From Acinetobacter sp. (lineage in GTDB: Bacteria; Pseudomonadota; Gammaproteobacteria; Pseudomonadales; Moraxellaceae), in NCBI GenBank assembly GCA_008017255.1, contig SSHD01000052.1, positions 1 to 11,377 of the forward strand: 11,377 bases of DNA, in the 5' to 3' direction. Position 1 is the first letter of the stretch, and each line of letters begins with the position of its first letter. This document shows, piece by piece, positions 1-7,822 of the stretch. The translations under genes were made by a program, and so were the position numbers. The notes beneath the pieces are model-generated. The model was given only the letters and a program-made list of their open reading frames with translations. It did not search any database and was not told the origin of the DNA.

Positions 1-45
1 CAACAGGTGTGCTGCTTTGTGCTTGTCTTGCTCTGAACTATCCAT
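1..45 (-). CDS. 5' end of an unidentified gene, running off the left edge
   Basis: On the minus strand an ATG at 45 opens a frame that stays open for all 15 codons to the window edge (MDSSEQDKHKAAHLL). It is preceded by a purine-rich ribosome binding site, AAGGGGAGG (complement of 49-57), only 3 bases from the ATG. The visible residues are polar and charged, so they do not look like a signal peptide or membrane anchor. Too little is present to name a family. It is divergent from the HD-GYP gene and shares a 229-base intergenic region with it. The call rests on the ribosome binding site plus the open frame only. Confidence 0.5.
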   Translation of the reverse strand, partial: MDSSEQDKHKAAHLL

Positions 46-234
46 TTGCCTCCCCTTACTTGAGCCAATATTCCTTTCATCTCAGATAATTAGATACCGA
101 AATTGCCAATTTAGCGATATTGAAGCTGTCTGCATTTAACGAGAAATCGGTCAGTAGCAAAATTCTACCGTTCATGGGTCAGATAAATCGACCAAAGCCA
201 AACAAAAAATCAGCAGCTTTGTCACAAACTCTGC

Positions 235-257
235 TAATCTAATTTCTAATTAGATTA
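235..257. repeat. Perfect 10-bp inverted repeat upstream of the HD-GYP gene (candidate operator)
   Basis: TAATCTAATT (235-244) and AATTAGATTA (248-257) are exact reverse complements separated by TCT. The 23-bp palindrome lies 18 bases before the ATG at 275 and just after a -35-like TTGTCA (219-224). The symmetry is typical of a dimeric regulator site. It has no T-tract and no GC, so a terminator is unlikely. AT-rich sequence makes chance palindromes more common, and no clear -10 element could be fixed, so the operator role is inference. Confidence 0.45.
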
Positions 258-274
258 ATTCGCTCAATAAAATA

Positions 275-3169
275 ATGAGATGGGGAAATATGCAAGGGAT
301 CATGCTCTGGTTGCAGCATAAATGGCGCATTCGTTTAGTCATCGCCGTAATGATGATACTTGCGATAACCTTAACTGCGCTCACCCTCATTACGGTCAAT
401 TGGATTGGTTCTCGCAACTTATTGCTCAATGCAGCAACCAGCAAAGCAGAAATGACCAGCCAACTGACTGAACAACGCGTACAACATATCGTCGGTCCTG
501 CCGAAGCTTTATTGCGGGTACTGGCATTGGACTCGGTCGTAGAAGCCACTACGCTCGAACAACGTATGCAGCGCTTAAAAGTATTTACCACCGATTTAAG
601 TGCAAATTCACTGCTTACCGCCGTGTATATTGGCTACGACAATGGCGATTATTTCTTAGTCAGCCCACTGACCCAGCCAGCATTACGCCAAAACTACCGT
701 GCGCCAAGCAATGCTGCATTTGTGGTACGTACCGCATTGGGGACTGCTGAACAGCCTCAGCATCAATTGTTTTTTTATGATGTGCATCACAATTTAATTG
801 AACAACGTGCCGACCCTAGCTATGTATTTGACCCACGCAAACGCCCTTGGTATCACAACGCACTGGCGAGTAAAGATGTTGCTATTTCCAGACCCTATAT
901 CTATGCAGATGCGCCGCTCATGGGCATTACCTTGTCGATGCAGAGTAGTAATTCACGCGCCATCGTGGCGATGGATTTGCCACTGATTGGCATTAAAGAT
1001 GCCTTACAACAATTTAACATTAGCCCCAATAGTCAAATTGCCTTGGTCAATACTCAAGGCGAAATTATTGCCACCAATAGCGCAGCCGTCGAACCCCATG
1101 CCACCTCAAGTACAACACATACAGCTCAATTGCCGACCCTGCACACGCTAGAAAATGCAGCTTTATTACAACTGTGGAAGCTCAATCCACAGCAGCAGAT
1201 ATTGACGTATCGTGTGGATAATCAAGAATGGTTAGGGCGTCGTATTGTACTGCCACAATACCGTGATATTGGTTTGCAACTGCTGATTACCACGCCAAGC
1301 AAAGAACTCCTCAACGATTTAAGCATGCATAGTCGGCAAATGATTCTAATTGCCATAGTTTTAGGTATTTTGCTGCTCATACTCGGCGCTTGGGTGGGAC
1401 ATCGGATTGGTAAAACCATCGAACAACATATTCGCCGCGTCAAAAAAATGTCTAATTTTGACTTTAGCCGCCCCACGCCTGAATTTACCCTACTGTATGA
1501 AGCCTTTCAGCTCACCGATGTCACCGATGACGTCAGTCGCACCATGGAAGCCTTATTAAAAATTAGTCAGGTCTTACAAGCCGAACCGCATATCGACCTG
1601 ATGTTAGGTCAAGTGCTGAAACTCTTTGTAGAAGCCGCTCGATGTAAAAGTGGTGCGGTGTATTTGCATAATGTGGAAAATAAAAACTGGCACAAAACCG
1701 CCGCTTTTGGCCCACAACAACAAGTGGAACAACTGGCTCATCAACTGAATGAAGACCCTACTTTGGCACTTGAAGCCACTGCGACTTGCCAAGCGTTCGC
1801 CATTCGTGGTCGTGATGGCAGCATTTTAGGCTATGTGATTTTGGAACATGCTGGAGATTTAGAACATAACTCACATGATTTTATGATTTTTAGCGAACGC
1901 TTAACGGGTATGTTGGCGATTCCAATCGAAACCCGCCAGCTGATTGAATCACAAAAAGCCTTATTAGAAGCCTTTATTCATGTTTTAGCCGATGCGATTG
2001 ATACCAAAAGTGCACATACCGGTGGACATTGCCGCCGCGTGCCAAAGTTGGCAATGATGCTGGTCGATCAACTTTCGGCAGAAACCGAAGGTCAGTTTGC
2101 CGAGTTCCAGTGCAATGATGAAGAGCGTGAAGCCTTTCGTTTAGCCGCTTGGCTGCATGATTGCGGCAAAATCACCACCCCTGAACATATTATTGATAAA
2201 GCCACCAAACTGGAAACCATTTACAACCGCATTCACGAAATTCGCAGCCGTTTTGAAATTTTACGCCGTGATGTACACATTGCTTCACTAGAAGCACAAC
2301 TGGCAGGTGCAGACCGATCCACACTGGAAGCCGAACGAGATGCACAATATGCTCAATTGCAAGAGGATTTTGCTTTAGTAGCGCAATGTAATGTCGGTGG
2401 AGAATTTTTAAGTGATGACAAAGTTGCCGAATTAGAGCGCATTGCGCAACGCACTTGGCTACGTTACTTTGACGACCAACTCGGTTTATCGACCTTAGAG
2501 CAGGTACGCAATGCTAACTCCTGTGCAATGCAACCAGATACTTTGCCAGTACGAGAACATTTATTAGCCGACAAACCCGAACATCTTGTACCTTGGGATG
2601 ACGCGCTCAAACCTGTGGTAGAGAAAGATGACCCTCGCAACACCTATGGTTTTGATATGCAATTGCCGCCGGTACAACGCAATATTGGAGAAATTTATAA
2701 TTTAACTATTCGCCGTGGCACACTAACCCCAGAAGACCGTTTTGCCATTAATAACCATATTGTGCAAACCCTGATTATGCTGACCAAGTTGCCTTGGCCG
2801 AAGTATCTACAGCGTGTACCAGACCTCGCCACCAATCACCACGAACGCATGGATGGCAAGGGTTATCCACGCCGTTTACTCGGTTCACAAATGTCTGTTG
2901 AAGAACGCGCATTGGCATTGGCAGATGTATTTGAAGCCCTCACAGCGGCAGATCGTCCTTATAAATCTGCCAAGACCATTTCCGAATCATTGACCCTTAT
3001 GGCGAAAATGTGTCAAGAAAACCATTTAGATAAACAATTATTCAGCTACTTTTTACAAAGTAAATTGTGGTTAGATTATGCGCAAGAGCACCTCGTTGCC
3101 AGCCAAATAGATGAAGTCGATGTCGATGCTTTACTGCGACTCGCCAACTCTATGGTGGAAACTGCGTAG
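275..3169 (+). CDS. Membrane-bound sensor HD-GYP domain phosphohydrolase (probable c-di-GMP phosphodiesterase)
   Basis: A 964-residue protein. A transmembrane helix (about 19-44) is followed by a periplasmic region (about 45-355) with a Cache-like stretch including DPRKRPWYHNAL (186-197). A second helix (about 356-374) leads to a GAF-like linker (about 420-550), then an HD-GYP domain. Visible catalytic motifs are H581/H585, HDCGK (628-632), HHE (855-857), D860 with GYP (863-865), and D884. Proteins with these motifs hydrolyse cyclic di-GMP, so the likely role is converting an extracytoplasmic signal into lower c-di-GMP; this activity is inferred. About 165 residues (roughly 635-800, partly coiled-coil-like) are inserted between the HD and GYP halves, where a minimal HD-GYP has about 25-30. 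The start is uncertain: ATG 275 has no good ribosome binding site, while ATG 290 has GGGGA close upstream. Residue numbers assume 275. No terminator is seen before yadG. Confidence 0.85.
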   Translation: MRWGNMQGIMLWLQHKWRIRLVIAVMMILAITLTALTLITVNWIGSRNLLLNAATSKAEMTSQLTEQRVQHIVGPAEALLRVLALDSVVEATTLEQRMQRLKVFTTDLSANSLLTAVYIGYDNGDYFLVSPLTQPALRQNYRAPSNAAFVVRTALGTAEQPQHQLFFYDVHHNLIEQRADPSYVFDPRKRPWYHNALASKDVAISRPYIYADAPLMGITLSMQSSNSRAIVAMDLPLIGIKDALQQFNISPNSQIALVNTQGEIIATNSAAVEPHATSSTTHTAQLPTLHTLENAALLQLWKLNPQQQILTYRVDNQEWLGRRIVLPQYRDIGLQLLITTPSKELLNDLSMHSRQMILIAIVLGILLLILGAWVGHRIGKTIEQHIRRVKKMSNFDFSRPTPEFTLLYEAFQLTDVTDDVSRTMEALLKISQVLQAEPHIDLMLGQVLKLFVEAARCKSGAVYLHNVENKNWHKTAAFGPQQQVEQLAHQLNEDPTLALEATATCQAFAIRGRDGSILGYVILEHAGDLEHNSHDFMIFSERLTGMLAIPIETRQLIESQKALLEAFIHVLADAIDTKSAHTGGHCRRVPKLAMMLVDQLSAETEGQFAEFQCNDEEREAFRLAAWLHDCGKITTPEHIIDKATKLETIYNRIHEIRSRFEILRRDVHIASLEAQLAGADRSTLEAERDAQYAQLQEDFALVAQCNVGGEFLSDDKVAELERIAQRTWLRYFDDQLGLSTLEQVRNANSCAMQPDTLPVREHLLADKPEHLVPWDDALKPVVEKDDPRNTYGFDMQLPPVQRNIGEIYNLTIRRGTLTPEDRFAINNHIVQTLIMLTKLPWPKYLQRVPDLATNHHERMDGKGYPRRLLGSQMSVEERALALADVFEALTAADRPYKSAKTISESLTLMAKMCQENHLDKQLFSYFLQSKLWLDYAQEHLVASQIDEVDVDALLRLANSMVETA

Positions 3170-3244
3170 CAAATCAATTTTCTACTTGGTTTATTGCGGC
3201 AGATCGCTCAAAATACGCATTCTATTCCACAACGTGAGACGTGC

Positions 3245-4180
3245 ATGACTGATGCTTTGGTGTTGAGCGATTTGTCCAAAACTTATCGTAATGGTTTTCA
3301 GGCTCTAAAAGGCATTAACCTAACTGTGCCAGAAGGTGAATTTTATGCCTTACTGGGCCCTAATGGTGCAGGCAAATCAACCACTATTAGCATCATCAGT
3401 TCACTCACCAAAAAAACCTCAGGTGCGGTTGAAATTTTTGGGCATAACCTAGACACGCACCCATCACATGCCAAACAATGTCTTGGCGTGGTACCACAAG
3501 AGTTTAACTTTGGACAATTCGAAAAAACTTTCGATATTTTAGTCACCCAAGCGGGTTATTACGGCATTCCGAAAAAACTAGCCGAACAACGTGCTGAATT
3601 CTATTTAGAAAAACTTGGCTTATGGGAAAAGCGTAACATTCAATCACGCATGCTCTCTGGCGGTATGAAACGCCGTTTGATGATTGCTCGTGCCATGATG
3701 CACGAACCAAAGCTGCTAATTTTAGATGAACCGACCGCAGGGGTAGACATTGAGCTACGCCGCTCGATGTGGGACTTCCTTACCGAAATGAATGCCAAAG
3801 GCACTTCAATTATTTTAACCACACACTATTTAGAAGAAGCGGAAATGCTGTGCCGGCGTATTGCCATTATTGACCGTGGGGTAATTAAAGAAGATACCGC
3901 AATGAAGTCTTTTCTCAATCAACTCAATGAAGAATCATTTATTTTTGATTTGGCTGCACCTGTTACTGCTATTGACTGCAACATTATTGGCTTCCAATTT
4001 AATTTAATTGATGCAGTGACTTTAGAAGTCACCATGGATAAAGCGCATAGCATCAATGACCTATTTTTAGTGCTGCAATCTCAAGAGATTCAAGTTAAAA
4101 GTATGCGTAACAAATCCAATCGCTTAGAAGAATTATTCGTGAAGATGGTCGAGAAAAATCTTGCTGGAGCAAACTCATGA
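3245..4180 (+). CDS. yadG: ABC-2 type exporter, ATP-binding subunit (YadG-like)
   Basis: A 311-residue cytoplasmic ATPase that would power the membrane subunit encoded next. The canonical elements are all present: Walker A GPNGAGKST (38-46), Q-loop Q85, signature LSGGM (137-141), Walker B with DEP (LLILDEP, 157-163) and the switch histidine H194. The C-terminal 100 residues form the extra domain usual in drug/polysaccharide-type ABC-2 ATPases. The size and the partner's strong likeness to E. coli YadH support the YadG name; the substrate is unknown in the family. The ATG at 3245 (MTDALVLSDL) is preferred over a TTG at 3194 because homologous ATPases begin just before the first strand; its ribosome binding site is weak. 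Its TGA overlaps the next ATG (ATGA at 4177-4180), which implies translational coupling. Confidence 0.88.
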   Translation: MTDALVLSDLSKTYRNGFQALKGINLTVPEGEFYALLGPNGAGKSTTISIISSLTKKTSGAVEIFGHNLDTHPSHAKQCLGVVPQEFNFGQFEKTFDILVTQAGYYGIPKKLAEQRAEFYLEKLGLWEKRNIQSRMLSGGMKRRLMIARAMMHEPKLLILDEPTAGVDIELRRSMWDFLTEMNAKGTSIILTTHYLEEAEMLCRRIAIIDRGVIKEDTAMKSFLNQLNEESFIFDLAAPVTAIDCNIIGFQFNLIDAVTLEVTMDKAHSINDLFLVLQSQEIQVKSMRNKSNRLEELFVKMVEKNLAGANS

Positions 4181-4950
4181 ACTTCACGCAATTAAAAACC
4201 GCACTGTGGACGTTGGTGGTGAAAGAAATCCGCCGTTTTATGCGTATTTGGCCACAAACCTTATTGCCGCCAGCCATTACCATGAGCTTGTATTTTGTGA
4301 TTTTCGGTAACTTGGTTGGCTCACGTATTGGTGAAATGGGCGGCTTTAGTTATATGCAATTTATTGTGCCCGGTTTAATTATGATGGCAGTGATTACCAA
4401 CAGCTATGCCAATGTGTCATCGAGTTTTTTTAGTGCCAAGTTTCAAAAAAGCATTGAAGAGCTGATTATGAGCCCTGTGCCGCTGCATTTGGTGCTGTGG
4501 GGTTATGTAATAGGTGGCGTGTGTCGTGGTGTATTGGTCGGCCTTATTGTCACTATTATGAGCCTGTTCTTTACCCAATTAGGCATTTATAATGTGTTTG
4601 TGACCATTTATACCGTCATCATAACCTCATTATTGTTTTCCTTAGGTGGTTTTATTAATGCGGTCTATGCCAAATCTTTTGATGATATTTCTATTATCCC
4701 GACCTTTGTCTTGACCCCACTCACCTACTTGGGCGGTGTGTTTTATGCCGTTAGTGCATTAAGTCCGTTTTGGCAAAATTTATCGCTGATTAACCCTATT
4801 GTGTATATGGTCAATGCTTTCCGTTTCGGTATTTTAGGGCATAGCGATGTCAATGTGACTTTCTCCTTAAGCATTGTCACTTTGTGCTGTATTGGTCTTT
4901 ATTTCGTTGCTTATCATTTATTGGCTCGTGGCTCAGGAATGCGTGAATGA
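4177..4950 (+). CDS. yadH: ABC-2 type exporter, membrane subunit (YadH-like)
   Basis: A 257-residue inner-membrane permease of the ABC-2 family, expected to have six transmembrane helices and to pair as a dimer with the preceding ATPase. From memory it is very like E. coli YadH: RFMRIW near residue 20, LYFVIFGNLVGSRIG (38-52), YMQFIVPGLIMM (59-70), EELIMSPVP (94-102, the likely coupling segment facing the ATPase), FDDISIIPTFVLTPLTYLGG (168-187) and NPIVYMVNAFR (206-216). A good ribosome binding site GGAG (4166-4169) sits 7 bases before the ATG. Both ends overlap neighbours by ATGA, upstream with yadG and downstream with queF. The transported substrate is not known and cannot be read from the sequence. 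Confidence 0.9.
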   Translation: MNFTQLKTALWTLVVKEIRRFMRIWPQTLLPPAITMSLYFVIFGNLVGSRIGEMGGFSYMQFIVPGLIMMAVITNSYANVSSSFFSAKFQKSIEELIMSPVPLHLVLWGYVIGGVCRGVLVGLIVTIMSLFFTQLGIYNVFVTIYTVIITSLLFSLGGFINAVYAKSFDDISIIPTFVLTPLTYLGGVFYAVSALSPFWQNLSLINPIVYMVNAFRFGILGHSDVNVTFSLSIVTLCCIGLYFVAYHLLARGSGMRE

Positions 4951-5762
4951 GTGTTGAATTTTCTTTATTGGGCAAAGACACCGAATATCCAACTCAATAT
5001 CAACCCGAGCTGTTATTTCCAATTGCTCGCGCCGAGTCACGCCACAACTATGCACATATTGCAGGCGTTTCTCAGGGCAAAGATTGGTGGCATATTTTTG
5101 AAATTTCTTGGTTAAATGCACACGGCGTACCGCAAGTTGCGATCGGACGCTTAACCCTGCCTGCAAGCTCACCAAATTTAATTGAATCGAAATCGCTAAA
5201 ACTCTATTTCAATAGTTTGAATTTTAGCCGCTTTGACACAGCACAGGACGTTATTGCCACCGTAGAACGTGATTTATCAGCAGCAGCTGGTGCAAAACTA
5301 GAGCTACAACTGTTCCACGCCGATGATTTAGCCATTTCAAAACCGACTGGTATCTGTTTAGATACGCTCATTCCTGAGCGTTTATCTGCACAGCCAGATG
5401 CGAATCTTTTGCAATTCGATGCTGAATGCACAGATCAAGTCAATGTTGAACTATATTCGCATTTGCTCCGAAGTAATTGCCCAGTCACAGGACAACCCGA
5501 CTGGGGTACGATTTTTATTCGTTTTCAAGGTAAAAAACCTTGTTATCGCAGTATATTCGCCTATATTATCTCGTTCCGTCAGCATAATGGGTTTCACGAG
5601 CAGTGCGTCGAGCAAATATTTGCCGATATTTGGCAACAGCTTACACCTGAAAAACTGATGGTCTATGCAACTTATACTCGCCGTGGCGGTTTGGATATTA
5701 ACCCATGTCGAGTGTCAGATTTATCTTGGCTGCCGCAACCTATTCGCTTGGCGCGCCAATAA
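4947..5762 (+). CDS. queF: NADPH-dependent 7-cyano-7-deazaguanine reductase
   Basis: QueF reduces the nitrile of preQ0 to the amine preQ1 using two NADPH, a late cytoplasmic step of queuosine synthesis for tRNA wobble positions. At 271 residues it is the long two-module type seen in E. coli, not the short Bacillus type. The QueF motif ESKSLKLY (80-87) is present, the catalytic cysteine is C178 in SNCPVTGQPDWG (176-187) with the proton-donor aspartate D185, and HE (217-218) precedes the C-terminal RRGGLDINP (245-253). The ATG lies within ATGA at the end of yadH, and AGGA (4935-4938) sits 8 bases upstream, so translation is probably coupled to the exporter. I see no preQ1 riboswitch upstream, which fits a gene inside an operon. 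Confidence 0.95.
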   Translation: MSVEFSLLGKDTEYPTQYQPELLFPIARAESRHNYAHIAGVSQGKDWWHIFEISWLNAHGVPQVAIGRLTLPASSPNLIESKSLKLYFNSLNFSRFDTAQDVIATVERDLSAAAGAKLELQLFHADDLAISKPTGICLDTLIPERLSAQPDANLLQFDAECTDQVNVELYSHLLRSNCPVTGQPDWGTIFIRFQGKKPCYRSIFAYIISFRQHNGFHEQCVEQIFADIWQQLTPEKLMVYATYTRRGGLDINPCRVSDLSWLPQPIRLARQ

Positions 5763-5802
5763 AACGCATAAATTTAGTTTTAATTAAAGAGGACGTTTTT
5801 CA

Positions 5803-6462
5803 ATGACCAGTTATTTCGGTGTTATTCCGTCAGAAAGTTTGAGTCAAGATATTCAACTGGCACAAGCCAGCCGCGACAGTAAAGAGCCACAATACCCTTT
5901 ACGTGACAAAATTTCACTGCAACTGACCGATGATTTAGTTGACGCCATGTTGTTGCATTTGGTGCAAAAATTTCCACCAAGTGAAAAACGTGACACCACT
6001 GAAGAACTGGCAAATAAAATCCGTAGTATTGTTTCAACCATGATGAAACAAATGCTCGGTAAAGCGTCTAATGAACAAGTATTAGAATCCTTAGCTTTTA
6101 TGGAAAAAAGTGTGTTCATCGACAATGAAGGTCAACAACGTTTGGGTACGGAATTGCCTGATAGCTTAGTGTCTGACATGAAAAAAAGTTTTGCCGCAGT
6201 TGCCGCAGGCAATGGTAAAGAACAACGTGACAATTTAACTCAGCAGTTTAAAACTTTTGCTGATGCATTAATCAAGCACTTTATGACTGACTTTAACAAA
6301 ACATTAGGTCTAGGCATGGTAAAGCGTGGTATTGCGAGCGTAGCAACCAGTGCGGTTGAAACAGCGGTTCACATTGTGATTAAAAAATTAATTCCAACTT
6401 TAAGCCAAGCAGAACTTGAAGTGTTTGCTCAACATTTTGATGCTTTGTTGGTACAAAAATAA
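5803..6462 (+). CDS. Conserved-looking helical protein of unknown function
   Basis: A 219-residue protein I do not recognise as any named family. It has a strong ribosome binding site, AAAGAGGA (5786-5793), 9 bases before the ATG, and codon use like its neighbours. No signal peptide or clear transmembrane helix is visible and there are no cysteines, so it is probably cytoplasmic. The composition suggests nearly all alpha helix with heptad-like spacing, for example 41-57, 66-84, 118-134 and 145-165. A glycine/alanine-rich amphipathic segment (about 168-195) could touch a membrane or pack a helical bundle. It lies 40 bases after queF and just before a strong terminator, so it is probably the last gene of the yadG-yadH-queF transcript. 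My impression that homologues sit behind queF in Acinetobacter is memory, not a search result. Confidence 0.85.
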   Translation: MTSYFGVIPSESLSQDIQLAQASRDSKEPQYPLRDKISLQLTDDLVDAMLLHLVQKFPPSEKRDTTEELANKIRSIVSTMMKQMLGKASNEQVLESLAFMEKSVFIDNEGQQRLGTELPDSLVSDMKKSFAAVAAGNGKEQRDNLTQQFKTFADALIKHFMTDFNKTLGLGMVKRGIASVATSAVETAVHIVIKKLIPTLSQAELEVFAQHFDALLVQK

Positions 6463-6482
6463 GTTTTCACTTATTTATAAAG

Positions 6483-6510
6483 ACGGTGCTGTTAACAGCG
6501 CCGTTTTTTT
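6483..6510 (+). terminator. Intrinsic terminator of the yadGH-queF run
   Basis: ACGGTGCTG (6483-6491) pairs with CAGCGCCGT (6496-6504), with one G-U pair, around a TTAA loop. It is followed by an unbroken T-tract (6504-6510). It begins 20 bases after the stop of the 219-aa gene. The GC-rich stem plus T-tract makes this the clearest terminator in the window. Confidence 0.92.
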
Positions 6511-6521
6511 ATGCCACTACC

Positions 6522-6549
6522 CTGCAAATTTCAGTGACATGTATATAAG
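6522..6549 (+). promoter_or_regulatory. Weak candidate promoter for rodA-mltB
   Basis: After the terminator, the 150 bases before rodA must hold a promoter if rodA is expressed independently. The best I can find is a -10-like TATAAG (6544-6549) with a TG two bases upstream and a poor -35 CTGCAA (6522-6527) at 16 bases. The match is modest and the placement is uncertain. Confidence 0.25.
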
Positions 6550-6660
6550 CTAGGTTTTAAATTTCACAGTTGCTTACCGCCACCCGTAAAGCATGGCTTT
6601 GGTCTGGCGCAGCTTTATGTTAGCATTCGGCAAGCATTGATTTACTTGATTTAGAATCGC

Positions 6661-7803
6661 ATGGCCTCAAGTCCGCAGTACAAATTTTTACGCCAAGCAC
6701 CTCGTGATGGCTTAAGCACCGCCACACAACTTACGCGTTGGCAACGACTACATATCGACCCTTGGTTGTTTCTATTTTTAGTGCTCAATGCCACATTGGG
6801 TCTAACCGTTTTATACAGTGCTTCTGCGCAAGATGTCGGCTTAGTCAGCAAACAAGCCATGAGTTTCGGCATTGGTTTTGCGGTCATGCTGAGCTTGGCA
6901 CAAATTCCACCCAAAGTGTATCAAGCCTTTTCACCATATTTTTATGTGTTTGGTGTGTTGTCGCTGGTAGCCGTGGTGATATTTGGTGAAGTGCGCATGG
7001 GCGCACAGCGTTGGATTGATATTCCGGGTTTTGGTAGCGTGCAACCCAGTGAATTTATGAAAATCGGTATGCCAATGATGATTGCGTGGTTTTTATCGCG
7101 CAAAGCCTTACCACCAAGCTTAGGCCAAGTCATACTATCTTTAGTGTTGACCGTAATTCCCTTTATACTCATTGCCGAACAACCCGACTTAGGCACCTCG
7201 TTATTGGTACTTGCCAGTGGGCTTTTTGTGCTGTTTTTAAGCGGTTTGTCTTGGCGCTTAATTGCAGCAGCGGCAGGCTTAGTTGCGATCATTATCCCCA
7301 TCGCTTGGCAATTTTTACTGCACGACTACCAACGGCAGCGCGTACTTACGCTATTAAACCCAGAAGCCGATGCTTTAGGCACAGGCTGGAATATTATTCA
7401 ATCTAAAACCGCGATTGGTTCAGGTGGCTTTTCTGGCAAAGGCTTTTTAGAAGGTACGCAATCGCACCTGCATTTTTTACCCGAAGGTCATACCGACTTT
7501 ATTATTGCTGCCTATTCCGAAGAATTTGGTCTAATAGGTGTAACGCTACTGATTTTGCTGTACTGCGCCATTATTTTTAGAACCTTCCAAATTGGTTTGC
7601 AGTGCTTCCATAACTATGGTCGTTTAGTTGCGGGTGCATTGGGTTTGTCTTTTTTTGTATATGTTTTTGTTAATGCAGGCATGGTCAGTGGTATTTTACC
7701 CGTAGTGGGCGTGCCTTTACCGTTTATGAGCTATGGCGGAACGGCAATTATTACCCTCATGTCAACATTTGGCTTGGTCATGTCTATTCATACACATCGA
7801 TAA
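6661..7803 (+). CDS. rodA: SEDS peptidoglycan glycosyltransferase RodA
   Basis: RodA (also called MrdB) polymerises lipid II into glycan strands during cell elongation, working in the inner membrane with the transpeptidase PBP2 in the rod complex. The protein has 380 residues (E. coli RodA has 370) and about ten hydrophobic helices, starting near residue 35. Recognisable family landmarks are GAQRWIDIPGFGSVQPSEF (114-132), NPEADALGTGWNIIQSKTAI (233-252), GSGGFSGKGFLEGTQSHLHF (253-272) and PFMSYGGTA (354-362). The aspartate in HTDF (D279) corresponds to the essential SEDS catalytic position. The start at 6661 has little ribosome binding site, but the next in-frame ATG is inside the membrane domain, so 6661 is retained. 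mltB follows by 19 bases. The PBP2 gene is not adjacent; a strong terminator and an unrelated gene lie upstream. Confidence 0.95.
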   Translation: MASSPQYKFLRQAPRDGLSTATQLTRWQRLHIDPWLFLFLVLNATLGLTVLYSASAQDVGLVSKQAMSFGIGFAVMLSLAQIPPKVYQAFSPYFYVFGVLSLVAVVIFGEVRMGAQRWIDIPGFGSVQPSEFMKIGMPMMIAWFLSRKALPPSLGQVILSLVLTVIPFILIAEQPDLGTSLLVLASGLFVLFLSGLSWRLIAAAAGLVAIIIPIAWQFLLHDYQRQRVLTLLNPEADALGTGWNIIQSKTAIGSGGFSGKGFLEGTQSHLHFLPEGHTDFIIAAYSEEFGLIGVTLLILLYCAIIFRTFQIGLQCFHNYGRLVAGALGLSFFVYVFVNAGMVSGILPVVGVPLPFMSYGGTAIITLMSTFGLVMSIHTHR

Positions 7804-7822
7804 TAAGGAACTGAATACCTTT

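Noticed and set aside
46..234. Small RNA or further small gene in the left intergenic region
   Set aside because: No ribosome binding site with a credible frame, no terminator-like hairpin and no strong promoter were found apart from the palindrome at 235-257.
3194..3244. TTG-initiated N-terminal extension of the yadG product
   Set aside because: The added 17 residues have no family-like content, and the ATG at 3245 gives the standard ABC ATPase start.
4930..4960. preQ1 riboswitch upstream of queF
   Set aside because: queF starts inside the end of yadH. There is no leader, and I see no preQ1 aptamer-like pseudoknot sequence nearby.
5398..5658. 86-codon frame inside queF on the plus strand
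   Set aside because: It lies in another frame of a clearly coding gene and has no ribosome binding site or recognisable product.
7733..7822. Upstream in-frame ATG for mltB within rodA
   Set aside because: It would put about 30 residues in front of the signal peptide. The ATG at 7823 follows a ribosome binding site and starts the signal directly.
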